Assembly: GCA_023230755.1 (NCBI GenBank)
Contig: JALNWS010000160.1
Span: 1-9,284, forward strand
Source: Azoarcus sp.
Lineage (GTDB): Bacteria > Pseudomonadota > Gammaproteobacteria > Burkholderiales > Rhodocyclaceae
Length of the DNA stretch: 9,284 bases
Reading direction: 5' to 3'
Shown here: in pieces, positions 1 through 6,909 of the stretch
Numbering within the stretch: the stretch's first letter is position 1
Layout: every line of letters begins with the position of its first letter
Made by a program: the position numbers and the translations under genes
Notes under the pieces: generated by a model
Databases searched by the model: none
Told to the model about the DNA's origin: nothing
What the model saw: the letters and a program-made list of their open reading frames with translations, nothing else

Positions 1-1143
1 GCCCCCCGCTTCGAAGGCTGGATCGAACGCCTTTACGTCAATGCCGTGGGCGACCCGGTTCGCCGCGGCCAGCCGCTGTTTTCGGTGTACAGCCCCGAGC
101 TGCAATCCGCAGGCGAGGAGCTGAATATCGCCGAACGCCTGCAGCACAGCAGCGCCGGCAACGATCCCGTCGCTGCCGAATCGGCCGCCCGCCTCGCCGA
201 TGCCACCCGCGCACGCCTGCGCAACTGGGAGATCGCGGCGCCGGCCGGCGGAAAAGTCCCGTCGCGCCAGACCTTCAACGCCCCCGCCAATGGAGTGGTG
301 CTGGAAAAGCGCGCGGTTCAGGGCGCACGCTTCATGGCAGGCGAGGCGATCTACCGCATTGCCGATCTCTCCACGGTATGGGTCATCGCCGACATCTTCG
401 AGCAGGACCTGGCCCGGGTACGGGTCGGCCAGGCGGCGACGATCAGCCTCGACGCCTTCCCCGGACGCAGTTTCGAGGCCCGCGTCGATTATCTCTACCC
501 CACGCTCAACAGCGCCACCCGCTCCACGCCGGTGCGACTGACGCTCGACAATGGTGACGGGCTGCTGCGCCCGGGCATGTTCGCGCACGTCGATCTGACC
601 AGCGGTGGTGCCGCGCCACGCGTCACGGTGCCGATTTCGGCAGTGATCGACGATGGCACCCGCCAGGTCGTGCTGCTCGCGCTCGACGAAGGCCGCTTCA
701 AGCCGCAGCCGGTCAAGCTCGGACAACGCGGACGCAGCGACGTGGAGATACTCGAAGGCGTGCAGGCAGGCGACCGCGTGGTGGTGTCGGCCAACTTCCT
801 GATCGACTCCGAAAGCCAGCTCAAGGCTGCGCTTTCCAACCTGAGCGACGCGGACGCAGCCGCTGCCACCAGTTACGAGGCCGCTGGCGTATTCGAGGCC
901 GCCGACACCGAAAGCGGCACGGCGACCTTCACCCACGAGCCGATTCCCGCCCTGAAATGGCCGGACATGACCATGGATTTCGGCCTCGACACCCCCGAAC
1001 TGACCGCAGGCATCGCGCCGGGCACCCCGGTCCGCTTCACCTTCGAGCAGCGCGCGCCGGGCGAATTCGTCATCACCCGCATCGACAAGGTGAAGCCGGG
1101 CACCGCAAGCGCTGCGTCCGACAGCGCCCACGGGAGCCACTGA
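1..1143 (+). CDS. cusB: CusB-type RND efflux periplasmic adaptor with fused C-terminal CusF domain (5' truncated)
   Basis: The frame is open from base 1, so the start codon, signal peptide and first part of the protein lie left of the window; about 380 residues are visible. This is the periplasmic membrane-fusion subunit that links a CusA-type pump to an outer-membrane channel and hands over Cu+/Ag+. The visible part opens with the barrel-sandwich signature (GWIERLYVNAVGDPV, then YSPEL), followed by a short helical hairpin, the returning half (NAPANGVVLEKRAVQG), a beta-barrel (STVWVIADIFEQDLARVRVG) and a membrane-proximal domain. The last ~70 residues form a CusF-like domain with His312, Trp320, Met323 and Met325 (numbered from base 1). 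Their spacing equals CusF H36/W44/M47/M49, the Cu+/Ag+ site. Such fusions are known, for example SilB of Cupriavidus metallidurans. The stop is one base before cusA, which implies an operon. A GTG at 46 lies inside the domain and is not the start. Confidence 0.93.
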   Translation, partial: APRFEGWIERLYVNAVGDPVRRGQPLFSVYSPELQSAGEELNIAERLQHSSAGNDPVAAESAARLADATRARLRNWEIAAPAGGKVPSRQTFNAPANGVVLEKRAVQGARFMAGEAIYRIADLSTVWVIADIFEQDLARVRVGQAATISLDAFPGRSFEARVDYLYPTLNSATRSTPVRLTLDNGDGLLRPGMFAHVDLTSGGAAPRVTVPISAVIDDGTRQVVLLALDEGRFKPQPVKLGQRGRSDVEILEGVQAGDRVVVSANFLIDSESQLKAALSNLSDADAAAATSYEAAGVFEAADTESGTATFTHEPIPALKWPDMTMDFGLDTPELTAGIAPGTPVRFTFEQRAPGEFVITRIDKVKPGTASAASDSAHGSH

Positions 1144-1144
1144 C

Positions 1145-4100
1145 ATGCTGGATCGCGTCATCGACTGGTCCGCGCACAATGTCTTTCTCGTCATTCTGGC
1201 GACGCTGTTCCTGATCGGCGGCGGTCTTTATGCGGTCAAGCAGACGCCGCTCGACGCCATCCCCGACCTCTCGGACGTGCAGGTCATCGTCTACACGGAC
1301 TATCCCGGACAGGCGCCGCAGGTGGTCGAGGATCAGGTGACCTATCCGCTCACGACCTCGATGCTGGCGGTGCCGCGGGCCAAGGTGGTGCGCGGCTTCT
1401 CGATGTTCGGCGCGTCCTATGTGTACGTGATCTTCGAGGACGGCACCGACATCTACTGGGCGCGTTCGCGCGTGCTCGAATATCTCAGCTCCGCCGCGGG
1501 GCGCCTGCCTGCCGGCGTGGCGCCGCAGATCGGTCCGGACGCGACCGGGGTCGGCTGGGTGTTCCAGTACGCGGTGACGGGCAAGAACATGTCGCTTGCC
1601 GACACCCGCAGCCTGCAGGACTGGTATCTGCGCTATCAGCTCACCCAGGCCGAGGGCGTCTCGGAAGTGGCCAGCGTCGGCGGCTTCGTGCGCGAGTACC
1701 AGGTGACGGTGGACCCGCACCGCCTCGCCACCTTCGGCATCGCCCTCGACGAGGTGGGCAAGGTGATCAGCGCCTCCAACCGCGACGTTGGCGGGCGCGT
1801 CATCGAGATGGCGGAAAAGGAGTACATGGTGCGCGGCCGCGGCTACCTGCGCGGCGTGGAGGACATCGAAAACCTGGTGCTCAAAAGCGTGGGCGGCACG
1901 GCTGTTACGGTAGCCGATATCGCTCGGGTGGAGCTGGTGCCGGCCGAACGACGCGGCATTGCCGAGCTCAACGGCGAGGGCGAAGTCGCTTCCGGGATCG
2001 TGATGGCGCGCTTCGGCCAGAATGCGCTCGACGTGATCGCCAGCGTCAAGGCCAAGCTCGCCGAGCTTGCCCCCGGCCTGCCGGAAGGCGTCGAGATCAT
2101 CCCGGTGTACGACCGCTCGACGCTGATCGAGGACGCCATCGCCAACCTGAAATGGACGCTGATGGAAGAAAGCCTGATCGTGGCCGCGGTGTGCGTCATC
2201 TTCCTGCTTCATGTGCGCAGCGCGCTGGTCGCCATCATCACCCTGCCGCTGGGCATCCTGGTCGCCTTCATCGCCATGCGCGCGCTCGGCCTGGGTTCCA
2301 ACATCATGAGTCTGGGCGGCATTGCGATTGCCATCGGCGCCATGGTGGACGCGGCGATCGTGATGATCGAGAACGCCCACAAGCGGCTCGAGCGCCTGCC
2401 GCCCGGTGCCAGCCGTGCGGAGCATGCGCAGACCATCATCCGCGCCTGCAAGGAGGTGGGGCCGGCGCTGTTCTTCTCGCTGCTGATCATCACCGTGTCC
2501 TTCCTCCCGGTGTTCACGCTCGAAGGCCAGGAGGGCCGCATGTTCTCGCCACTGGCCTTCACCAAGACCTTTGCCATGGCCGGCGCAGCGCTGCTGTCGG
2601 TGACGCTGGTGCCGGTGCTGATGCTGTTCTTCGTGCGCGGACACATCCTGCCCGAGGCGAAGAACCCGGTGAACCGCTTCCTGATCTGGGTCTACCGCCC
2701 GATCATCCGCCAGGTGATGCGCTTCAAGGTGCTCACCATCCTCGTCGCCCTGGTCGCGATGGCGGCAACCGTCTTCCCGGCGCGCCAGATCGGCTCCGAA
2801 TTCATGCCCACGCTCAACGAAGGCGCGATCTTCTACATGCCCGCGGCCCTGCCCGGCATGTCGGTGACCGAAGCCGGACGCCTGCTGGCCACCACCAACC
2901 GCATCATCAAGACCTTCCCCGAAGTGGCTTCGGTCTATGGCAAGGCCGGTCGTGCCAACTCCGCCACCGACCCGGCGCCGCTGGAGATGTTCGAGACCGT
3001 CATCAGCCTCAAACCCAGGGACGAATGGCGCCCCGGGATGACGGTGGATGGATTGATCGCAGAGATGGACGCCGCACTCAAGTTCCCCGGCCTGGCCAAC
3101 TCGTGGACCATGCCGATCAAGGCCCGCATCGACATGCTGTCCACCGGCATCCGCACCCCGGTCGGGGTCAAGGTGTTCGGCAAGGACCTCGAAACGCTGG
3201 AGCAGGTGGCACGTCAGGTCGAAGCCGCCGTGCGCAGCCTGCCCGCCACCTCCAGCGCCTATGCCGAACGTGTCGCCGGCGGCTACTACGTGGATATCGA
3301 ACCACGCCGCGACCAGATCGCGCGCTACGGCCTCAGCGTCGGCATGGTGCTCGACGTGGTCGCGACCGCACTCGGCGGTGACAGCGTCACCACCACCGTC
3401 GAAGGGCTGGAGCGCTACAACGTCAGCGTGCGCTACCCGCGCAGCCTGCGCGATGACCCGCAGCGCATCGCCACCGAGATCCATGTGCCGACCGCCAACG
3501 GTCCGATCCCGCTCGGCCAGCTGGCAACGGTCAGCCTGCAGCGTGGCGCGCCGGCAATCCGCACCGAGAACGCGCTGCTTGCGGCCTACGTCTATGTCGA
3601 CACCCGCGACAGCGACATCGGCGCCTTCGTCAAGCGCGCACAACAGGCCGTAACCGAACAGGTCAGCTTCCCGCCCGGCTACTACGCCACCTGGAGCGGC
3701 CAGTTCGAGAACATGGAACGCGCCAAGGCCAAGCTCGCCGTGGTCGGACCGCTGACGCTGGCGCTGATCTTCGTGCTGCTCTATCTCAACTTCCGCCGCC
3801 TCAGCGAGACCCTGATCGTGATGCTGTCGGTGCCCTTCGCGCTGGTTGGCGGCGTCTGGCTGATGTGGTGGCTCGACTACCAGATGAGCGTCGCGGTGGC
3901 GGTCGGCTTCATCGCGCTCGCCGGGGTGGCGGCGGAAACCGGCGTGATCATGCTGATCTACCTTGATCAGGCGTGGAAGGCGATCCGGGCCAGACGCGCT
4001 GCGGAAGGTCTCGCCCCGACCCCGGCCGACCTCTACCACGCCATCATGGACGGCGCGGTGGAGCGTGTGCGCCCGAAGATGATGACGGTGGTTGCGATCA

Positions 4101-4276
4101 TGGCCGGCCTGTTGCCCATCATGTGGAGCACTGGCACCGGTTCGGAAGTCATGAGCCGCATTGCCGCCCCGATGGTGGGCGGGATGATTTCTTCCACGGT
4201 GCTGACGCTGGCGGTGATTCCGGCGATGTATGCCCTGGTCAAGGAGTGGCAACTGAAGCGCGAGGGGCGTATATAG
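1145..4276 (+). CDS. cusA: CusA/SilA-type heavy-metal RND efflux pump (HME4, Cu+/Ag+)
   Basis: This is the inner-membrane proton-driven RND pump that exports Cu+/Ag+ through a CusCBA-type tripartite complex. It has 1043 residues (E. coli CusA: 1047) and aligns along its length: an N-terminal TM at about residues 10-30, the periplasmic porter domain, a TM bundle from about 335, a second porter domain, and a final TM bundle from about 865. The TM4 motif GAMVDAAIVMIENAHKR is the HME4 (monovalent Cu/Ag) form, not the CzcA form; Asp402 matches the proton-relay D405. The three-Met site is conserved as M565, M615 and M664 (E. coli M573/M623/M672), as are the relay methionines M388, M400, M407, M478, M493 and M1003. 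Glu931 and Lys978 match E939 and K984. An SD sequence, GGGAG at 1132-1136, lies 8 nt before the ATG. Substrate assignment rests on these residues and the CusF-fused partner. Confidence 0.96.
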   Translation: MLDRVIDWSAHNVFLVILATLFLIGGGLYAVKQTPLDAIPDLSDVQVIVYTDYPGQAPQVVEDQVTYPLTTSMLAVPRAKVVRGFSMFGASYVYVIFEDGTDIYWARSRVLEYLSSAAGRLPAGVAPQIGPDATGVGWVFQYAVTGKNMSLADTRSLQDWYLRYQLTQAEGVSEVASVGGFVREYQVTVDPHRLATFGIALDEVGKVISASNRDVGGRVIEMAEKEYMVRGRGYLRGVEDIENLVLKSVGGTAVTVADIARVELVPAERRGIAELNGEGEVASGIVMARFGQNALDVIASVKAKLAELAPGLPEGVEIIPVYDRSTLIEDAIANLKWTLMEESLIVAAVCVIFLLHVRSALVAIITLPLGILVAFIAMRALGLGSNIMSLGGIAIAIGAMVDAAIVMIENAHKRLERLPPGASRAEHAQTIIRACKEVGPALFFSLLIITVSFLPVFTLEGQEGRMFSPLAFTKTFAMAGAALLSVTLVPVLMLFFVRGHILPEAKNPVNRFLIWVYRPIIRQVMRFKVLTILVALVAMAATVFPARQIGSEFMPTLNEGAIFYMPAALPGMSVTEAGRLLATTNRIIKTFPEVASVYGKAGRANSATDPAPLEMFETVISLKPRDEWRPGMTVDGLIAEMDAALKFPGLANSWTMPIKARIDMLSTGIRTPVGVKVFGKDLETLEQVARQVEAAVRSLPATSSAYAERVAGGYYVDIEPRRDQIARYGLSVGMVLDVVATALGGDSVTTTVEGLERYNVSVRYPRSLRDDPQRIATEIHVPTANGPIPLGQLATVSLQRGAPAIRTENALLAAYVYVDTRDSDIGAFVKRAQQAVTEQVSFPPGYYATWSGQFENMERAKAKLAVVGPLTLALIFVLLYLNFRRLSETLIVMLSVPFALVGGVWLMWWLDYQMSVAVAVGFIALAGVAAETGVIMLIYLDQAWKAIRARRAAEGLAPTPADLYHAIMDGAVERVRPKMMTVVAIMAGLLPIMWSTGTGSEVMSRIAAPMVGGMISSTVLTLAVIPAMYALVKEWQLKREGRI

Positions 4277-4281
4277 CAGGC

Positions 4282-5514
4282 ATGAGCGAACCCGGCCCCG
4301 CGAGCGAAGAACCTCCTTTCAAACCGTCTGCAAGGGCGGGGCTGCCACCTGCGATCTGGATGCTGGGCTTCGTCAGCCTGCTGATGGACGTGTCCTCGGA
4401 GCTGATCCACAGCCTGCTGCCGGTCTTCCTCGTCACCAGCCTGGGCGCAAGCACCCTGGTGGTCGGGCTGATCGAAGGCGCAGCCGAAGCCACGGCACTG
4501 ATCGTGAAGGTCTTCTCCGGCGTGCTGTCCGATTACTGGGGCAAACGCAAACCGCTGGCGCTGCTGGGCTACGGGCTGGGCGCACTGTCCAAGCCGCTGT
4601 TCGCACTCGCCAGCGGCCCCGGCCTGGTGCTGGGTGCGCGGCTGATCGACCGCGTCGGCAAGGGCATCCGCGGTGCACCGCGCGACGCACTGGTTGCCGA
4701 CATTGCCCCGCCCGAGATGCGCGGCGCGGCCTTCGGCCTGCGCCAGTCGCTCGACACTGTCGGCGCCTTCGTCGGTCCGCTGCTCGCCATGGGGCTGATG
4801 CTGCTGTGGGCAAACGATTTTCGTGCGGTGTTCTGGGTCGCCATCGTGCCCGGCGTGCTGTCGGTAGCGCTGCTGCTGTTCGGCGTGCGCGAACCCGAGC
4901 GCCCGCCGCAGGCAAAGCGAACCAGTCCGCTCAGGCGCGAGAACCTGCGCCTGCTGTCTTCGGCCTACTGGTGGGTGGTGACCATCGGGGCGTTATTCAC
5001 GCTGGCGCGCTTCTCCGAAGCCTTTCTCGTGCTGCGCGTGCTCGACGGCGGACTGGCGATCGCACTGACCCCGCTGGTGCTGGTCGGCATGAACGTCGTG
5101 TATGCCCTCGCCGCCTACCCGTTCGGAAAACTGTCCGACGGCGTGAGTCACACGCTGCTGCTGGGACTGGGGCTCGTCGTGCTGATCGCGGCCGATCTCG
5201 TTCTTGCCTCAGGCACGCACTGGGCCTCGCTGGCAACAGGCATTGTGCTGTGGGGCCTGCACATGGGCATGACGCAAGGCCTGCTCGCACGCATGGTGGC
5301 CGACAGCGCCCCCGCCGAGCTGCGCGGTACCGCCTACGGCTTCTTCAACCTCGTCAGCGGCCTGGCCATGCTGCTGGCCAGCGTACTCGCCGGCCTGCTG
5401 TGGGAAATGCGCGGCGCACAATGGACTTTCATCGCCGGCGCCGGCTTTGCCCTGCTTGCGCTGCTGGCAACCTTGTGGCCTCTCAGGGCTGGCGCACCGG
5501 CAGGTGACACCTAA
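4282..5514 (+). CDS. MFS transporter, 12 TM, substrate unknown, third gene of the cus operon
   Basis: This is a 410-residue major facilitator. After a short Pro-rich cytosolic N-terminus, hydrophobic segments run from about residue 22 to 402 in two six-helix halves separated by a basic loop (about 203-221). Motif A is clear in the first half (GVLSDYWGKRK, 80-90) and degenerate in the second (GKLSDGVSH, 282-290). The halves also share PEMRGAAFG (144-152) and AELRGTAYG (345-353), the usual MFS duplication. A conserved-looking loop, RVGKGIRGAPRDAL, spans 124-137. Met and His cluster in TM10 (H327, M328, M330, M338), which could suit a soft metal, but that is speculation. The start was chosen because ATG 4282 lies 5 nt after the cusA stop; the frame runs open further upstream only as a shadow within cusA. 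The SD is weak (GAGGGG, 14 nt away), so translational coupling to cusA is likely. Drug or organic-acid efflux is equally possible. Confidence 0.88.
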   Translation: MSEPGPASEEPPFKPSARAGLPPAIWMLGFVSLLMDVSSELIHSLLPVFLVTSLGASTLVVGLIEGAAEATALIVKVFSGVLSDYWGKRKPLALLGYGLGALSKPLFALASGPGLVLGARLIDRVGKGIRGAPRDALVADIAPPEMRGAAFGLRQSLDTVGAFVGPLLAMGLMLLWANDFRAVFWVAIVPGVLSVALLLFGVREPERPPQAKRTSPLRRENLRLLSSAYWWVVTIGALFTLARFSEAFLVLRVLDGGLAIALTPLVLVGMNVVYALAAYPFGKLSDGVSHTLLLGLGLVVLIAADLVLASGTHWASLATGIVLWGLHMGMTQGLLARMVADSAPAELRGTAYGFFNLVSGLAMLLASVLAGLLWEMRGAQWTFIAGAGFALLALLATLWPLRAGAPAGDT

Positions 5515-6494
5515 GCGGCTGGCTCCGTACCGGGCTCGGAGCCGGCCTTGACGTTCATGCCCGACTCATCGAGCAGCCAGTTCCGGAACGCCGCAACAAC
5601 CGGGCGATCAGCGATCTCCTCAGGCGTCACGATGTAATAGGCAAAGCGTCGTCCGAGCGAAATATCAAAGGGGGCAATCAGCTGCCCTGCGGCAATCTCG
5701 GCGGCGACCAGCGGACGCGACTGCAGGGCGACACCAAAGCCGCCTAGCGCCGCCGCGATGGCAAGTCCGGAATCGGTAAAGTGCGGCCCGGCCGCCGTAT
5801 CCACACCCTTCACACCCGCCACTTTCAGCCACTCGGCCCAGTTCGGTCGCTCCTGCAGATTCTGAATGGTGTCGTCATGGATCAGCGTCTGATAGCGCAT
5901 GTCTGCCGGCTTGCGCAACGGCAGCTTGCCGCGCAGCAGTTGCGGACTGCAAACGGGCGTGTAGTCGGGTTCAAGCACCAGATCGACGCGACAGCCCGGA
6001 TAGCGTCCATAGCCGTTGCGAATCCAGATCTCGGGCGCAGCGCTGAGGGCGGCCCCGGCATCCGGAACACGCTGCCTGCCCTCACCGCTGTCGATCATTG
6101 CCGCTGACCCAGACAGGTGTAACTCGACTTCCGGATACATGTTGGTAAAGCGCTGCAGCCGCGGCAACAGCCAGCGCAGCGCGAGCGACGGCGGGGCCAG
6201 CACGACCAGCCGGTGGTCGGGAACGAACTCGCGCACCGCTGCCACCGCGGCGGTGAAACAGTCCATGCCCTCACGCAGCTTGGGCAGCATGGCCTCGCCT
6301 TCCGGCGTCAGTTCAAGGGCGCGCGTCAGGCGATGGAACAGCGAAACCCCCAGATGCTCCTCGAGACTGCGAATCTGGTGGCTGATCGCAGTCGGCGTGA
6401 CCGACAACTCCTGCGCCGCGCGTTGGAAGCTGAGGTGGCGGGCAGCGACCTCAAAGGCACGCAGGGCATTGAGCGGAGGAAGTCGTTCGACCAT
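5511..6494 (-). CDS. LysR-type transcriptional regulator, GcvA-like
   Basis: This 327-residue DNA-binding regulator has an N-terminal winged helix-turn-helix (residues ~6-65: PPLNALRAFEVAARHLSF, then AAQELSVTPTAISHQIRSLE), a linker helix, and a periplasmic-binding-protein-like effector domain from about 95. The PPLNALRAFE opening and the C-terminal FTDSGLAIAAALGGFGVAL stretch are typical of the GcvA/AmpR branch. The segment around residues 134-156 (SGEGRQRVPDAGAALSAAPE) appears somewhat longer than usual before the IRNGYGRYPG motif. ATG 6494 was chosen because family members begin just before LPPLNALRAFE; a TTG at 6527 would add 11 residues without a good SD. Divergent transcription from the 54-codon gene at 6609 makes that gene and autoregulation the likeliest targets, but this is inferred. 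The effector is unknown, and the gene has no evident tie to copper. Its stop overlaps the convergent MFS stop by 4 nt. Confidence 0.92.
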   Translation of the reverse strand: MVERLPPLNALRAFEVAARHLSFQRAAQELSVTPTAISHQIRSLEEHLGVSLFHRLTRALELTPEGEAMLPKLREGMDCFTAAVAAVREFVPDHRLVVLAPPSLALRWLLPRLQRFTNMYPEVELHLSGSAAMIDSGEGRQRVPDAGAALSAAPEIWIRNGYGRYPGCRVDLVLEPDYTPVCSPQLLRGKLPLRKPADMRYQTLIHDDTIQNLQERPNWAEWLKVAGVKGVDTAAGPHFTDSGLAIAAALGGFGVALQSRPLVAAEIAAGQLIAPFDISLGRRFAYYIVTPEEIADRPVVAAFRNWLLDESGMNVKAGSEPGTEPAA

Positions 6495-6535
6495 ACAGAT
6501 GAGTTTTTCTAATCCGTCAGATGACAATTCATCGT

Positions 6536-6564
6536 TTGTTGCGACGCAGCATGCGCGCTACAGT
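6536..6564 (+). promoter_or_regulatory. Candidate sigma70 promoter of the 54-codon gene
   Basis: TTGTTG (6536-6541) and TACAGT (6559-6564) are separated by 17 nt. Matches to consensus are 3/6 and 4/6. The predicted transcription start would fall near 6571, giving a leader of about 38 nt that begins with the 7-bp hairpin. The position relative to a strong SD supports it, but the hexamers alone are weak. Confidence 0.4.
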
Positions 6565-6570
6565 CAGATC

Positions 6571-6589
6571 GTTCCCACACGATGGGAAC
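6571..6589. repeat. Perfect inverted repeat GTTCCCA-N5-TGGGAAC, candidate operator or 5' hairpin
   Basis: Two perfect 7-bp arms (6571-6577 and 6583-6589) flank CACGA. The dyad sits at the predicted +1 of the small gene and ends 5 nt before its SD. It could be an operator placed to block initiation, or a stabilising stem at the 5' end of the mRNA. It lacks the T-N11-A layout of a classic LysR box. Confidence 0.6.
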
Positions 6590-6594
6590 ACGTA

Positions 6595-6601
6595 AAAGGA
6601 G
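6595..6601 (+). promoter_or_regulatory. Strong Shine-Dalgarno AAAGGAG deciding the start of the small gene
   Basis: AAAGGAG lies 7 nt before ATG 6609. It selects this start over an in-frame ATG at 6582, which lies inside the dyad and has no SD. Confidence 0.8.
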
Positions 6602-6608
6602 CGTCAAA

Positions 6609-6773
6609 ATGGAATACACCCCCGAACAGATCGACTCAATCGTCCGTAAGGCCAACCGCCTCCGCAGCGAAGAGATCGGCCGCCTGATCGCGGCCGGCTA
6701 CAACGGCACTCGCCAACTGTTCGCCAGTGTCATGCACAAACTGACTCAGCCTGCACATCACGCGCATCACTGA
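6609..6773 (+). CDS. Small uncharacterised protein (54 aa) with His-rich C-terminus
   Basis: I do not recognise this protein. It is 54 residues with no signal peptide or TM segment. Residues 5-30 (PEQIDSIVRKANRLRSEEIG and on) look like one amphipathic, charged helix, followed by YNGTRQLFASVMHKL and a tail ending AHHAHH (H43, H50, H51, H53, H54). The tail could bind a metal ion, or may simply be disordered. The case for a real gene is the strong SD, a plausible promoter and dyad directly upstream, placement in an otherwise empty gap divergent from a regulator gene, and a composed rather than shadow-like sequence. It superficially resembles the short Arg-rich helical proteins of the DUF1127 type, but I cannot match their core motif, so I assign no family. 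Regulation by the divergent LysR protein is the simplest hypothesis. Confidence 0.75.
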   Translation: MEYTPEQIDSIVRKANRLRSEEIGRLIAAGYNGTRQLFASVMHKLTQPAHHAHH

Positions 6774-6802
6774 GTCTGACCGGGGCCGCCATCAGTTCAG
6801 GC

Positions 6803-6817
6803 CCGCGCATTGCGCGG
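6803..6817. repeat. Short GC inverted repeat in 3' intergenic region
   Basis: CCGCGC-ATT-GCGCGG forms a 6-bp stem with a 3-nt loop, 29 nt after the stop of the 54-codon gene. No T-run follows, so it is not a canonical intrinsic terminator. It could be a 3' stabilising stem, or chance in very GC-rich DNA. Confidence 0.35.
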
Positions 6818-6841
6818 CACGGCCCGGCGAAGCGCGCCCGC

Positions 6842-6873
6842 ACGTCAGCTGCGTTTATCCACACAGCTGACGT
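6842..6873. repeat. Perfect 10-bp inverted repeat in the gap between two convergent genes
   Basis: Arms ACGTCAGCTG (6842-6851) and CAGCTGACGT (6864-6873) enclose a 12-nt centre. It lies between the 3' ends of the 54-codon gene (+) and the aminotransferase gene (-). As + strand RNA, the stem is followed 5 nt later by only UUUU (6879-6882), so it would be a weak terminator; the - strand side has no U-run. The DnaA box in its centre offers another reading. Confidence 0.6.
6855..6863 (+). promoter_or_regulatory. Exact DnaA box TTATCCACA inside the dyad
   Basis: The 9-mer is identical to the high-affinity E. coli DnaA box (R1 type) and directly abuts the right arm of the inverted repeat. No second exact box was noticed in the window, and no dnaA, dnaN, parA or gidA gene is visible, so this is not an origin. 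An isolated DnaA-binding or titration site, or coincidence, are the options. Confidence 0.45.
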
Positions 6874-6909
6874 ACCCGTTTTCCTGACGGTAGCGTGCCG
6901 GCGGCAGCC

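Larger units (their letters stand above)
6495..6608. promoter_or_regulatory. Divergent intergenic control region between LysR gene and small gene
   Basis: This 114-bp gap is visibly AT-richer than its surroundings and should carry both promoters. Direct repeats of CAGATGA start at 6496 and 6518 (22 bp apart, about two helical turns), and CAGAT recurs at 6565. A 14-bp dyad, GATGA-CAAT-TCATC, spans 6520-6533. A perfect 7-bp dyad follows at 6571-6589. These are candidate binding sites for the LysR regulator or another factor. No confident promoter for the LysR gene on the - strand was found. Confidence 0.55.

Noticed and set aside
1073..4252. An open frame of 1059 codons antisense to cusA
   Set aside because: Its translation is a low-complexity His/Arg/Asp/Gly-rich string with no family features. 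It mirrors codon third-position GC bias of cusA, a common artefact in GC-rich genomes; cusA is unambiguous by homology.
6509..6513. CTAAT, the pentamer reported as a GcvA contact in E. coli
   Set aside because: A single 5-mer in an AT-rich region is expected by chance, and the GcvA-like protein here is not shown to be GcvA itself.
6495..6527. An earlier TTG start at 6527 for the LysR regulator
   Set aside because: It adds 11 residues not typical of the family and has no convincing SD; ATG 6494 fits the conserved N-terminus.
6582..6608. An earlier in-frame ATG at 6582 for the small protein
   Set aside because: It lies inside the dyad, has no SD, and would leave only about 11 nt of leader from the predicted start; ATG 6609 has AAAGGAG at ideal spacing.
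6842..6873. A replication origin around the DnaA box
   Set aside because: Only one box was seen, with no box cluster, no AT-rich unwinding region and no replication or partition genes in the window.
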